Positions 1 through 8,743 of a stretch of 64,000 nt of DNA are shown here, one piece after another. The stretch is from UBA2428 sp002343545 (GTDB lineage: Bacteria > Bdellovibrionota > UBA2428). The stretch's first letter is position 1. Each line of letters opens with the position of its first letter. Under the pieces are notes generated by a model. That model was not told the DNA's origin, did no database searches, and saw only the letters and a list, made by a program, of their open reading frames with translations. Location of the stretch: positions 17,786 to 81,785 of the forward strand of contig CALFZE010000104.1 in NCBI GenBank assembly GCA_937952285.1, read 5' to 3'. A program made the translations under genes and the position numbers.

Positions 1-776
1 TTCACGAGGATCGTGTCGCGTCCGTTGCCAGGCACGCGACTGGCGACGAGCGCGTAGGGACCGCCGCGGGCCGTCGTCTTCGCGCGGTTGTCGACTTGAA
101 TGTAGCCGGTATCGGGCTCGGGGTAGATGCGCGGTTTTTCACCGTTCGCGCTTCCCGGCCGAAAGTACACCGTCGTCGTATTGTAGTTGAAGCTCAGTCC
201 GCCGACGGGCGCGTTGTACGCGCGGTCCGTGTTCGTCCGCAGGCGGTTCTCGTCCACCTTGACCTGGTCGAAAGTCCAGTCGTCGACAAAAAGATCGCCG
301 GTCACGCTCTTGAAGCCCGCGCGAGCCAGGTCGTTCACGAGCAGGAAGAGACGTTCCGTCACGAGCGAAGGGTCGCCGCCCCCTTTTAGATAGAGGTTGC
401 CTTTGAGCACGCCGTTCTGCACGACGCCGTCGGTGTAGACTTCCGTACGGAAGGTGTAGTCCGGCCCCAGACGCTTCAACGCGACGTAGGCCGTCAGAAG
501 CTTGATGGTCGAGGCCGACGACAACGGCGCGTCCGCGTTGAGCTGGTAGAGCGGCTCCTGGCGCGAGAGCGAATAGACTTCGACCCCGAGGTGCGTGCGG
601 TCCAGCTTTTCGTCCTTGAAGATGAAGGCCAAACGCTTCACGAGCGCTTCCTTGAAGATATCCTTAGCGCCGATCGAGGCTCCCGTGCCCGTTTGCGCGA
701 ACGCCGAGGCCGCGAGAAGCGAAGACGAAAGGCAAAACGAACGAATCGCGGCTGGGCGCGCAATGCAGGCTCTCAT
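1..776 (-). CDS. dacB: D-alanyl-D-alanine carboxypeptidase/endopeptidase, PBP4 type (3' end outside window)
   Basis: Reading the minus strand from the ATG at 776 gives an open frame to the window edge (about 258 residues, C-terminus missing). Residues 1-27 form a signal peptide ending in a SAFA-type cleavage site. The catalytic S-x-x-K motif is STIK at about residues 89-92, followed by the GGGDPSL stretch typical of S13/PBP4 enzymes. The family trims or cleaves D-Ala-D-Ala peptide bonds of peptidoglycan in the periplasm. An upstream ATG (784) is out of frame and stops at once, which decides the start. The gene is divergent from the lipoprotein gene at 814 with only 37 bp between them. The symbol follows family resemblance; the SxN and KTG boxes lie beyond the edge. 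Confidence 0.88.
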   Translation of the reverse strand, partial: MRACIARPAAIRSFCLSSSLLAASAFAQTGTGASIGAKDIFKEALVKRLAFIFKDEKLDRTHLGVEVYSLSRQEPLYQLNADAPLSSASTIKLLTAYVALKRLGPDYTFRTEVYTDGVVQNGVLKGNLYLKGGGDPSLVTERLFLLVNDLARAGFKSVTGDLFVDDWTFDQVKVDENRLRTNTDRAYNAPVGGLSFNYNTTTVYFRPGSANGEKPRIYPEPDTGYIQVDNRAKTTARGGPYALVASRVPGNGRDTILV

Positions 777-813
777 ACGCTCATTTAATCACAGTTTTTG
801 CTAAGCTAGACCC

Positions 814-2357
814 ATGCTCGGCATCGACCCATCGCGGCGCGGTTTTCCGCTTCTCACGGGCCTCGCCTTGGCCCTCGCGGGATGCCGCCCCGGCCCCAAG
901 GTCCCGTCCGACACGCTCGTCGTCGCCATCGAGTCCGAAGTTCGAAATCTCGACCTGCGTCAATCCGCCGATCAGAACGCGGTGCACCTGACCACGCTGC
1001 TCACCCAACGTCTCGTGGGCTTCGGCGACGACTTTCGTCCCGAAGCCGAGATCGCGCTCGATTGGACGGAAAGCGATGCCCGGCTTTTTCGCTTTCGCCT
1101 GCCGAGCGACGTCACCTTCCACGACGGCACGCCGCTGAATTGCGAGCACGTCCTCTTCAACTTCGAAGACGCCGCTTTCTCGCCGAAGTCCCGCGTCCGT
1201 TCGAATTTCGCCGACGTCAAAAGCATGCGCTGCGAAAACCCCACGAGCTTCGTGATCGAACTCAAGGAGCCGCGCCCGTCTTTCGTCGCCCAGGCGGTCA
1301 CGAGCCTCAACATTTTTCCCAAGCATCTCGTGAACGAGCCCGGATTCGGCTCCCACCCCGTGGGCAGCGGGCCCTATCGCTTCGTCGAGCGGCGGGGTCG
1401 GGACATCCTCTTCGAACGCTTCGAGGGCCTCCGGCGGCGGCGCGCGGGGCGCGACCTGCCCGCTCCCCGTTTCAAGCGTATCGTCGTTCGCACGATCGAA
1501 GACCCCGTGACCCGCTACCTTTCGCTCGTGGGCGGCGACGTCGAAATCGTTTTCAACGGCCTCTCCCCCAAGAAGGTCCAGGAAGCCGAGAAAGACCCTC
1601 GCCTGCAGGTCCTGCGCGGGCCGGGCTCGAGCTACACCTACATCGGCATCAATCATCGCCACGCGAAGCTCAAGGACCTTCGCGTCCGGCAAGCCCTCGC
1701 CTACGCGCTCGATCGCGAATCGCTGATCCGTCACAAGCTCCTGGGATCGGCGCGCCTGGCCTCGACGCTGATCTCGCCGCTGAGCTACTTTTCGAACGGC
1801 GATCTGAAGGCCTGGCCCTTCGATCCCGCCAAGGCCCGTGCGCTCCTCGAGAAGGCGGACGCCATGGGGCTCGAGCTCGAGTTCAAGACCTCGGCGGATC
1901 GCGACGTCGTTTCGATGGCGCTCGCCCTCAAAGACCAGCTCGAGAAAGCGGGTTTTCGCATCCGGCTTCGTTCGATGGAGTTTCCCAGTTTCTTCGCCGA
2001 CGTCCAGGCCGGGCGTTTCGATCTCTTCACGCTGCGGTGGACCTCCGTCGTCGACCCGGAGCTCCTCCACAAGATTTTTCACTCCTCGCAGCTTCCCCCG
2101 GGAAGGAACCGCGGCGCTTACGCCAACGCCGAAGTGGACGCGGGGCTCGAGCGGGCCACGCGCGAGCTCGACCCCCTTCGTCGGCGCCAAGAACTTTTCA
2201 AGGTACAGGCTCTCTTGGCCGACGACCTGCCTTACGTTTCGCTGTGGTATCCTGACAACGTGATCGTCGCGTCGAAATCCCTGCGTCAGCTTCGCCTGCA
2301 CCCGAGCGGAAGCTGGCAGCCGCTCTTCGAAGCCCACAAGGACGAAGAGAGTCCCCG

Positions 2358-2361
<4 letters not shown>
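814..2361 (+). CDS. ABC transporter substrate-binding lipoprotein, family 5 (peptide/nickel type)
   Basis: The 515-aa product has a signal peptide with a lipobox (LALAGC, Cys at about residue 24), so it should be lipid-anchored. The body has the SBP_bac_5 pattern: a region near residue 85 reading DVTFHDGTPLNCEHVLFNFED-like sequence and a C-terminal SLWYPDN segment, as in DppA/OppA proteins that bind peptides or similar ligands. No permease or ATPase genes lie nearby, so it is an orphan binding protein here. Its stop overlaps the start of the next gene by ATGA, which implies translational coupling to a response regulator-GGDEF protein. A sensory role rather than uptake is an inference from that context. 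Confidence 0.9.
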
Positions 2362-3277
<916 letters not shown>

Positions 3278-3278
<1 letters not shown>

Positions 3279-4021
3279 TGGGCCAAGCCGCCGGCCTCTT
3301 GGCCCCCGGAATCCAGCTCGCCCCCGGAGAACTCGCGGCCGAAGCGTTGCCCGACCGTCTCGTGCAGCATCTTCGCGCCCTGAGACCGCGACGGGGCGAG
3401 CGTTACGTCTTCTTGGACGGGCGCGGAACGCGCTGGGCCGCCACCGTACGCGATGACCGCCCGCTTCGCTTCGAAGTCGGCGAGGCCGAAGTCGTACCCG
3501 CCCTCGAACCGAAGCTCGTGCTTTGCCTGGCGCCACCGAAGGGCGACGATCTTTGGCAGTCCGTCACCCAAGCCACCGAGGTGGGTGCGGCCCGCATCGC
3601 CTTCGTCCGTTCGGAGCACGCGCAGATCGCCAAGGGGCAAAACGTCCCCATCGATCGCGCCCGGCGCGTCAGCGACGCTTCTTGCGAGCAATGCGTGCGC
3701 GCCTGGCAAGTCGATATCGAAGACGAATGGCGATCGACCGCGGAGCTGCTGGCGCGTCCGGGCGTCCACGTCGTGGCCGACGAAGGCTTGGCCGGGGCGA
3801 ATCCGATCGGGTTCGTCGAAGGCGTGCCGCCTTCGCTTCGCGGCGTCCCCGTTCACCTTTACGTTGGCCCCGAAGGGGGCTGGTCCGACGCCGAGCGGGA
3901 AGCCTTTCGCGGCAAAGCCTTTCCGCTTTCGCTCGGATCGCTCGTCATGCGCGTGCCGACGGCCGTCGTAGCCGGACTTCATTTTTTAAGGCTTGTCTCC
4001 GAGCACGGCTCGGCCCGATAA
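3278..4021 (+). CDS. rsmE: 16S rRNA (uracil-1498-N3)-methyltransferase RsmE
   Basis: The frame is open further upstream, but the ATG at 3278 overlaps the preceding TAA (TAATG). It gives 247 residues, the usual RsmE length. Typical SPOUT-fold motifs are visible: QSVTQATEVG-type sequence near residue 90, GPEGGWSDAE around 204-213 and an LGSLVMRVPTA knot segment near the end (the family usually has RTETA at the last position). The family methylates N3 of U1498 in 16S rRNA of the small subunit. It is translationally linked to the GGDEF protein before it, and the next gene starts 7 bp downstream. Confidence 0.92.
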
Positions 4022-4028
4022 GAACGTC

Positions 4029-4526
4029 ATGACTCCCTCTTCACGCCTTTACCCGCTTTCCTGGTCCGAGGCGGCGGCCCTCGCCGACGCCGTTCGTCGT
4101 CGCGGCGGCAAGGTCGTCACGACGAACGGTTGCTTCGATCTGCTTCACGCCGGGCACGTCCAGTATCTCGAGGACGCGCGCAAACTCGGCGACGCGCTTA
4201 TCGTCGGCCTGAACTCGGACGCCTCGGTCAAAAGGCTCAAAGGCGCCGAGCGGCCGCTCAATTCCTCGGACGCGCGGGCTTGCGTGCTCGGCGCGCTGCG
4301 CGCCGTCGACGCAGTCGTCGTCTACGAGGAGGACACGCCCACCGAGTTTTTGAAGACTGTCCGCCCCGATATTCACGTGAAGGGCGGCGATTGGGACCCG
4401 GAAAAAATGCCCGAAACGCCCCTTATCCGCTCCTGGGGCGGTCGCGTGGAAGTGCTGCGCTTCGTCGACGGATTCTCGACGACGGGCCTCATCGAGCGCG
4501 CCCGCGACAAAGACCCGAGGCGCTGA
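4029..4526 (+). CDS. D-glycero-beta-D-manno-heptose 1-phosphate adenylyltransferase (single-domain)
   Basis: The 165-aa protein matches the C-terminal (RfaE2) half of E. coli HldE. TNGCFDLLHAGHVQYL carries the HxGH nucleotidyltransferase motif (HAGH, residues 40-43), and the C-terminus ends with a FSTTGLIER-type STT motif. The reaction attaches AMP to heptose-1-phosphate to make ADP-heptose for LPS inner core. The kinase domain (RfaE1) is not fused and is not elsewhere in the window. The ATG at 4029 is preferred to an upstream ATG at 3993, which lies inside rsmE. A close relative such as a glycerol-3-phosphate cytidylyltransferase is possible but less likely given the heptose-type context residues. 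Confidence 0.88.
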   Translation: MTPSSRLYPLSWSEAAALADAVRRRGGKVVTTNGCFDLLHAGHVQYLEDARKLGDALIVGLNSDASVKRLKGAERPLNSSDARACVLGALRAVDAVVVYEEDTPTEFLKTVRPDIHVKGGDWDPEKMPETPLIRSWGGRVEVLRFVDGFSTTGLIERARDKDPRR

Positions 4527-4538
4527 TAGACGAGAGTC

Positions 4539-5162
4539 ATGCCGACGCTCGTCTTATCCCGTCACGGACAATCCGAGTTCAATCTTTCGAACCGCTTCAC
4601 CGGTTGGCTCGACGTCGAGCTCACCCGTCAAGGCGAAGAAGAAGCCAAGCGCGCCGGCCAAAAGATCCGCGGGCTCAAGTTCAAGCCCGCCGTCGCCTTC
4701 ACGAGCGCGCTCCGTCGCGCGCAGAAGACCCTCGATTTCATTCTGGGCGAGCTGAATTTGCGCGACGCTTTGCCCATCCAGAAAGACCAAGCCCTCAACG
4801 AGCGTCACTACGGTGATCTCCAGGGCAAAAACAAGGCCGAGACGGCCGCCGAGTTCGGCGAAGAACAAGTCAAGATCTGGCGCCGCAGCTACGACATCCC
4901 ACCCCCGAACGGCGAGAGCCTCAAGGATACGGCGGCGCGCACGCTTCCGTACTTCGAAGGCAAGATCGTGCCCGAGCTCAAGGCCGGCCGCGACGTTCTC
5001 GTCGTCGCGCACGGGAACAGCCTTCGCTCGATCGTCATGTCGATCGAAAAGATGACTCCCGACGAAATCCTGCGCACGGAAATGGGCACGGGCGAACCGT
5101 GGGTCTACCGCGTCGAGGAGCTCCCGAGCGGAGAGCTCCGCTACACGCGCCTCGAACCCTGA
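4539..5162 (+). CDS. gpmA: 2,3-bisphosphoglycerate-dependent phosphoglycerate mutase
   Basis: The 207-aa protein starts with the histidine phosphatase signature (SRHGQSEFN, phospho-acceptor H9) followed by NRFTGWLDVELT, the hallmark of dPGM. Later motifs include RRAQKTL, LNERHYGDLQG with the proton-donor region, and VAHGNSLRS with the second catalytic His. It interconverts 3- and 2-phosphoglycerate, the step before enolase (44853-46136). It is shorter than E. coli GpmA (about 250 aa), like the compact dPGMs found in several phyla. Twelve bp separate it from the preceding gene, so it is probably the last gene of that unit before the inverted repeat at 5187. Confidence 0.93.
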   Translation: MPTLVLSRHGQSEFNLSNRFTGWLDVELTRQGEEEAKRAGQKIRGLKFKPAVAFTSALRRAQKTLDFILGELNLRDALPIQKDQALNERHYGDLQGKNKAETAAEFGEEQVKIWRRSYDIPPPNGESLKDTAARTLPYFEGKIVPELKAGRDVLVVAHGNSLRSIVMSIEKMTPDEILRTEMGTGEPWVYRVEELPSGELRYTRLEP

Positions 5163-5186
5163 GCCTGTCCCGGAACTCTTTACAAT

Positions 5187-5216
5187 CTTGAACGGCGAAG
5201 TTTGCCGCCGTTCAAG
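5187..5216. terminator. Inverted repeat between convergent genes
   Basis: An 11-bp perfect inverted repeat (arms CTTGAACGGCG and CGCCGTTCAAG, 8-nt loop) lies between gpmA and the convergent helicase gene and overlaps the last codons of the latter. It is well placed to end transcription from both sides. Neither side has a clear U-tract, so it may need Rho or act only as an mRNA 3' end stabiliser. Confidence 0.5.
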
Positions 5217-6501
5217 TCTCGGCCGTGTCCGCGATCAGGCTTCGATGGAAGGCCGCGACCTGCGGATCGGCAAAAATCGATTTTGCGTCCCAGCCGTCGA
5301 CCGTAAGGTGCTCCGAACTGCGCACGCGGCTAAGCGCGACGTAGGCTTGGCCCGGCTCCCAAAGCTGCTTGAGTGAAACGATCGCGCGATCGATGGTCGC
5401 GCCCTGCGCTTTGTGGATCGTCACGGCGTAGGCCAAGTTCAGCGGCAAGTTGCGGGCCGCCGCGCGCTCGTTACCCTCGGCATCGAGGATAGAGAACCGC
5501 GTCGCTTCGATCTGCGCTTGCTGCCCGTTCATGAGCTCGACGTCCACGCTCGTCGCGTTCATCTCGCGCACGAAACCGAGGCTGCCGTTCACCCAACGCC
5601 CACGCGGGTCATTCTGGCGGATCATGACGAGGGCCCCGAGCTTGAGTTCCAGGACTTCGGGCACCGGGGCCTGGGCGACCAGAGTCGCGCGCAGGCGTTC
5701 GTCGCCGGAGTAGCTCGTTTCGTAAGTTCGCGGGGTACCCGTCAGCTTATCGAGGCGGCGGCGGTTGATGGCATCGACGTCGGCCTTCTTGGCGTAAAGG
5801 GCCGTCGCCTCGGAGATCTCGTCGCCGGGATTCTTGGAGCGCCACTCGAGCAGATTACAGACGCGTTCGCTCGCGTGACCGACGCGCACGTCGGCCAGGA
5901 ACTCGCAGTAGTCCACGTCGCCCTTGGCGCGCATCATTTCGGTCAGGTGCACCGAGCGGAACTCCGTCGCGGCCCAAGCTTTCGAGAGGAAGGCCCAGTC
6001 GCGTTGGCGCGAATCGCGCGAGACCGGCGGCAGCTGCGCGAAGTCCCCCACGGCCACGACCTTTAATCCGCCCCAGGGGCGAGGATCGTCCCGCACGAGC
6101 GAGGCGATGCGCTCGGCCACCGCGAAGGCGAGGCCCGGAATCATGGAAACCTCGTCGAGCACGAAGCCTTGCGCCTTCTTGAGACGCCGCACGACCCGAC
6201 GGTCTTTGAGCGCGCGATCCACCGCCGCGTGCGGGCCGCCTTCGAGGATGCCCAGGCCAAAGAAGCTATGGAAGGTACGCCCGCCCACGAGCACCGCGGC
6301 CGCGCCCGTGCTCGCGAGCACGGGAAACTTGAGCGCGTCGAGCCGCCGCAAGTAAGCCCGCAAAAGATGACTCTTGCCCGTGCCCGCGCCACCGGTGATG
6401 AAGACGTTACCGTCTTCGGCGAGGTAACGGAGCGCGAGCGATTGCCCCTCGTTCAGATCACGATTGAGGGTCGCAAGCAGTTCCGGAAGGAGTGAGGTCA
6501 T
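5212..6501 (-). CDS. PIF1-like superfamily 1 DNA helicase
   Basis: The 429-aa protein has a Walker A GGAGTGKS (37-44) and a Walker B LDEVSM (about 115-120). It also has GDFAQLPPV (motif III), a C-terminal UvrD_C_2-like IHKAQGATIDRA segment, and YVALSRV (motif VI). This is the PIF1/RRM3 arrangement of 5'-3' helicases that act on G-quadruplexes, recombination intermediates or stalled forks; a bacterial role cannot be read from sequence. The start overlaps the previous stop (ATGA at 6498-6501), coupling it to the small thioredoxin-fold-like gene. It is compact compared with eukaryotic PIF1. Confidence 0.9.
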   Translation of the reverse strand: MTSLLPELLATLNRDLNEGQSLALRYLAEDGNVFITGGAGTGKSHLLRAYLRRLDALKFPVLASTGAAAVLVGGRTFHSFFGLGILEGGPHAAVDRALKDRRVVRRLKKAQGFVLDEVSMIPGLAFAVAERIASLVRDDPRPWGGLKVVAVGDFAQLPPVSRDSRQRDWAFLSKAWAATEFRSVHLTEMMRAKGDVDYCEFLADVRVGHASERVCNLLEWRSKNPGDEISEATALYAKKADVDAINRRRLDKLTGTPRTYETSYSGDERLRATLVAQAPVPEVLELKLGALVMIRQNDPRGRWVNGSLGFVREMNATSVDVELMNGQQAQIEATRFSILDAEGNERAAARNLPLNLAYAVTIHKAQGATIDRAIVSLKQLWEPGQAYVALSRVRSSEHLTVDGWDAKSIFADPQVAAFHRSLIADTAET

Positions 6502-6749
6502 CCGCGGCGCTTCGCGATCCAGCCGCGGACTTCTTCGACGCCGCGTAGGAGCGTGCCGTCTTTCAGCTTCAACGCGGGGGGCGTGTCGCCACCGCTTAGA
6601 AGGCGAAGCTCGGCAAGCGCCGTTTCGCTCACGTCGATGTTTCGGAAATCGACTTCGTCCCGGATGCCGGCGTCCACGATGAGCTTGCGAACTTCGGCCG
6701 AAGCCACGTCCGCGAGGCGATGAAAGAGTTCATGACGAGCGTCCGACAT
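6498..6749 (-). CDS. Small glutaredoxin-like protein lacking cysteines
   Basis: The ATG at 6749 is preceded by TTGGAGG at good spacing, giving 83 residues; an upstream in-frame ATG at 6818 has no such site. The pattern of an N-terminal helix, a short FRNIDVSE strand, a TPPAL segment (placed like the cis-Pro loop) and DGTLLRGVEEVRGWI at the end resembles glutaredoxins (VPxLxxDGxxxxGxxEI). There is no cysteine at all, so it cannot act as a thiol redox enzyme. A binding or scaffold role with the coupled PIF1-like helicase is only a guess from the ATGA overlap. The fold call is tentative. Confidence 0.6.
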   Translation of the reverse strand: MSDARHELFHRLADVASAEVRKLIVDAGIRDEVDFRNIDVSETALAELRLLSGGDTPPALKLKDGTLLRGVEEVRGWIAKRRG

Positions 6750-6827
6750 AGGCCTCCAACCTGCCACTCCCCGCCGGGCGAGCCAAGGCCCCCACGGATC
6801 GAGGCGCGCTTCCTGCATCTTGGTTAG

Positions 6828-6995
6828 TTATAACGAGATCAGATTACGCTTGGGCGCGTTGGCGCTTTCGCCTGGAAAACGCCGTCTTCGCCTCATTTGA
6901 CTCAAGAGTTTCACGACTTTCGCCGTTAAGAGCCCTAGTTCCGCTAGGGCTCTTAGGACTTGCAAGATCTGCAGCGCTAACTGCGGGTCTAGCAT
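6828..6995 (-). CDS. Leu-rich, Arg-tailed microprotein A (element A)
   Basis: This 55-aa frame starts at an ATG five nt after a strong GGAGG. The first 33 residues are Leu-rich and could form one amphipathic or membrane helix (MLDPQLALQILQVLRALAEL at the start). A cluster of five Arg follows, then a short polar tail. It is paralogous to the gene at 46283. Over the first 19 codons nine are identical and five more are synonymous, and the alignment then needs one single-codon gap, all as expected for real coding sequence. The coding region also folds into two hairpins matched in the other copy. The redox-like/helicase genes follow 78 bp downstream. Function unknown; a small membrane peptide or type I toxin-like peptide are possibilities. 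Confidence 0.65.
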   Translation of the reverse strand: MLDPQLALQILQVLRALAELGLLTAKVVKLLSQMRRRRRFPGESANAPKRNLISL

Positions 6996-6996
6996 C

Positions 6997-7062
6997 AGGA
7001 CCTCCTCCCGGAGGACCTTCCTTGGGCCGACCTCAATCCGTGAGGGTTAAGGTCGGCCCAAG
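6997..7062 (-). promoter_or_regulatory. Leader hairpin plus Shine-Dalgarno-sequestering hairpin of microprotein A
   Basis: On the minus strand, arms CTTGGGCCGACCT and AGGTCGGCCCAAG (7050-7062 and 7021-7033) form 13 perfect pairs. Immediately after, AGGTCCTCC (7018-7010) pairs with GGAGGTCCT (7005-6997), with one T-T mismatch and a GGGA tetraloop. The second arm contains the whole GGAGG ribosome site, and the start codon follows five nt after GGAGG. Translation should therefore be low unless the stem opens. The arrangement suggests conditional translation. Confidence 0.65.
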
Positions 7063-7070
7063 CAGTTTTT
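7021..7070 (+). terminator. Intrinsic-terminator-like hairpin with T5 on the plus strand, just before wzm
   Basis: Read on the plus strand the same 13-bp stem is followed by GCAG and TTTTT (7066-7070), the form of a factor-independent terminator. The loop can extend as AATCC/GGGTT with a GTGA tetraloop on this strand. No plus-strand gene precedes it (the genes to the left are on the minus strand), so it would end only RNA antisense to element A. It also insulates the wzm promoter region. Confidence 0.6.
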
Positions 7071-7078
7071 AGGGCGCT

Positions 7079-7107
7079 TTGACCCCCGCCCTTCCAGGGA
7101 TTATTTC
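7079..7107 (+). promoter_or_regulatory. Possible promoter of the polysaccharide locus
   Basis: TTGACC (7079-7084) and TATTTC (7102-7107) are spaced 17 bp apart, directly after the terminator-like hairpin. The -10 match is weak. If used, transcription would begin close to the GTG at 7115. No JUMPstart/ops element was found nearby. Confidence 0.35.
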
Positions 7108-7114
7108 CTACCGC

Positions 7115-7972
7115 GTGAATCCGGAATCCACGGCCGCCGCCGAACCCGTCGTCCATATTCGCGCCGATCGCGGGAACTGGGACTTCCACAATCTCGTCCG
7201 TGCCCCCATCCAGGAACTCGTTCAGTTCAAAGAGCTTATCCGGAATACCGTCGTTCGCGACATCAAGGTCCGTTACAAGCGCTCCGTCCTTGGGATCGCC
7301 TGGACGATCATCGCGCCGCTCATGCAAATGATCGTCATGTGGACGGTCTTCACGAAGGCCTTCCAGGTCTCGATGCCGAACTACGCCCTCTATCTCTTCA
7401 GCGGCATCATCACCTGGAACCTCTTCTCGCAGTCTTCCGTGGCGGGCGGCGCCTCGATCCTGGGCGCGGCCGGGCTCATCACCAAGATCAAGCTCCCCCG
7501 CGTGCTCTTCCCGCTCACCGCGGTCATCAATAACCTGGTGAACTTCAGTTTCGCCTTCGCCGCCCTGCTTCTGCTGATGGTCGTCACGCGCGCGCCCTTC
7601 CATTGGACGATGCTGAGCGTCCCCTTCATGCTGCTGCCGCTCATTCTCTTCTGTATGGGCTGGGCGATGCTCGTTTCGGCGCTTTCCGTGTTTTTCCGCG
7701 ACCTGCAGTACATCCTTGAGATCGCGCTCGGCGCGCTCTTCTACGCGACGCCCATCTTCTGGGATCCCACGGCCCTGCCCGCGAAATGGCATTGGGTCGC
7801 GTCGGTCAACCCGCTCGCCAAGTACGTCTTCATGATGAAGGCCAGCATCTACCACGGGGTCCTGCCGAACTTTTCGACCTATGCCATCGCGACCTTCACC
7901 GGCCTGGCGATGTTTGTGATCGGCTGGATCGTTTTCCAACGCCTTCAACGCAAATTCATCTACTGGATCTAG
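7115..7972 (+). CDS. wzm: Polysaccharide ABC exporter, permease subunit (Wzm-like)
   Basis: From the GTG at 7115 the product has about 285 residues; a TTG at 7079 in the same frame would add 12. It has six predicted hydrophobic segments and the ABC-2 permease signatures of O-antigen/capsule exporters: an RDIKVRYKRSVLGIAW coupling region before the first membrane span and a C-terminal FYATPIFWDPTALP and NPLAKYVFMMK stretch. With the ATPase gene 3 bp downstream it should move a finished, undecaprenyl-linked polysaccharide across the inner membrane. The start is uncertain because no convincing ribosome site precedes either codon. The first half of the operon is as GC-rich as the flanks. Confidence 0.9.
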   Translation: MNPESTAAAEPVVHIRADRGNWDFHNLVRAPIQELVQFKELIRNTVVRDIKVRYKRSVLGIAWTIIAPLMQMIVMWTVFTKAFQVSMPNYALYLFSGIITWNLFSQSSVAGGASILGAAGLITKIKLPRVLFPLTAVINNLVNFSFAFAALLLLMVVTRAPFHWTMLSVPFMLLPLILFCMGWAMLVSALSVFFRDLQYILEIALGALFYATPIFWDPTALPAKWHWVASVNPLAKYVFMMKASIYHGVLPNFSTYAIATFTGLAMFVIGWIVFQRLQRKFIYWI

Positions 7973-7975
7973 ACG

Positions 7976-8731
7976 ATGGCGACTTCTTCTTTGCTCACCA
8001 CCCCGGCCGTCGAGCTCAAAGGCGTCGGCGTTCGCTACCAACTCAATCTCGAGAAGGTCTTTTCTCTTAAGGAACTCCTCGTCTCGAAAGCGACCAGACT
8101 AGGTCGTCAACTCCGGGGTAGAGAGCAACAAAAAACCCGGCGAACGGCTGACGATTTTTGGGCCATCCGAGATATCTCCTTCTCCGTTCCCCGCGGCGTA
8201 TGTATCGGCCTTACCGGACGTAATGGTTCGGGCAAATCGACTACACTGAAAGTCATTTCCGGCGTACTGCACCCCACCGAAGGTGAACTTTGGGTACGAG
8301 GGCGCGTCTCGGCACTTATTGAACTAGGCGCGGGTTTCAACCCTGATCTCACAGGCCGCGAAAATATCTACTTCGGCGCTTCCGTTTCGGGCCTATCTCG
8401 CGCCGAAACGGCCAAGCGCATCGATCGCATCGTGGATTTCGCCGAACTCCGCGACTTCATCGACATGCCAGTTCGTAACTACAGCTCGGGCATGTACGCA
8501 CGACTTGGTTTCGCGCTCGCGACGGACGTCGATCCAGATCTGCTTATCGTCGACGAGGTTCTCTCCGTCGGCGACGCCCCCTTCCAGCAAAAATGTAAAG
8601 ATCGCATGGAAAGTTTCAAAAAACGCAACAAGACGATCCTATTCGTAAGCCACGATCCACAAGCCATCCAAGATTTCTGCGATACTACGATTGAACTCAA
8701 GGACGGGCGCATCAACTCTCCAAACCCGTGA
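7976..8731 (+). CDS. wzt: Polysaccharide ABC exporter, ATP-binding subunit (Wzt-like, short form)
   Basis: The 251-aa ATPase has Walker A GRNGSGKST (81-89), signature YSSGM (169-173) and Walker B LLIVDEVLSVGD (189-200). An N-terminal extension (about 60 aa) before the canonical domain is typical of the TagH/Wzt/KpsT group. It lacks the roughly 180-aa C-terminal carbohydrate-binding domain of E. coli O8/O9a Wzt, so it probably serves a system without chain-end recognition by the ATPase, as in Klebsiella O2a-type or teichoic/capsular exporters. GC content drops visibly within this gene (after about 8200) and stays lower through the next genes, suggesting a recombination boundary. Confidence 0.93.
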   Translation: MATSSLLTTPAVELKGVGVRYQLNLEKVFSLKELLVSKATRLGRQLRGREQQKTRRTADDFWAIRDISFSVPRGVCIGLTGRNGSGKSTTLKVISGVLHPTEGELWVRGRVSALIELGAGFNPDLTGRENIYFGASVSGLSRAETAKRIDRIVDFAELRDFIDMPVRNYSSGMYARLGFALATDVDPDLLIVDEVLSVGDAPFQQKCKDRMESFKKRNKTILFVSHDPQAIQDFCDTTIELKDGRINSPNP

Positions 8732-8743
8732 TAAGAATCAAGA

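Larger units (their letters stand above)
6899..7070 (-). repeat. Structured element A (copy 1 of 2)
   Basis: Read on the minus strand, this 172-nt element aligns along its whole length with 46211-46382 (plus). It starts at an A-run and ends at CTCTTGAGTC. Four hairpins occur in the same order: a 13-bp leader stem (7021-7062), a Shine-Dalgarno-containing stem (6997-7018, GGGA loop), a 12-bp stem (6927-6955), and a short stem with a GAAA loop (6913-6926). Several paired positions differ between copies but keep pairing. The element straddles the 5' leader and most of microprotein gene A. Confidence 0.8.

Noticed and set aside
4366..4381. TTCACGTGAA core resembling a parS site
   Set aside because: Only about 10 of 16 bases match the consensus and it encodes the conserved IHVKGGD part of the adenylyltransferase, so it is probably chance.
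6828..7070. Element A as an attenuator leader peptide for the genes downstream
   Set aside because: Copy B has no downstream gene on its strand, and neither peptide has a run of a single regulatory amino acid suited to attenuation, apart from general Leu richness.
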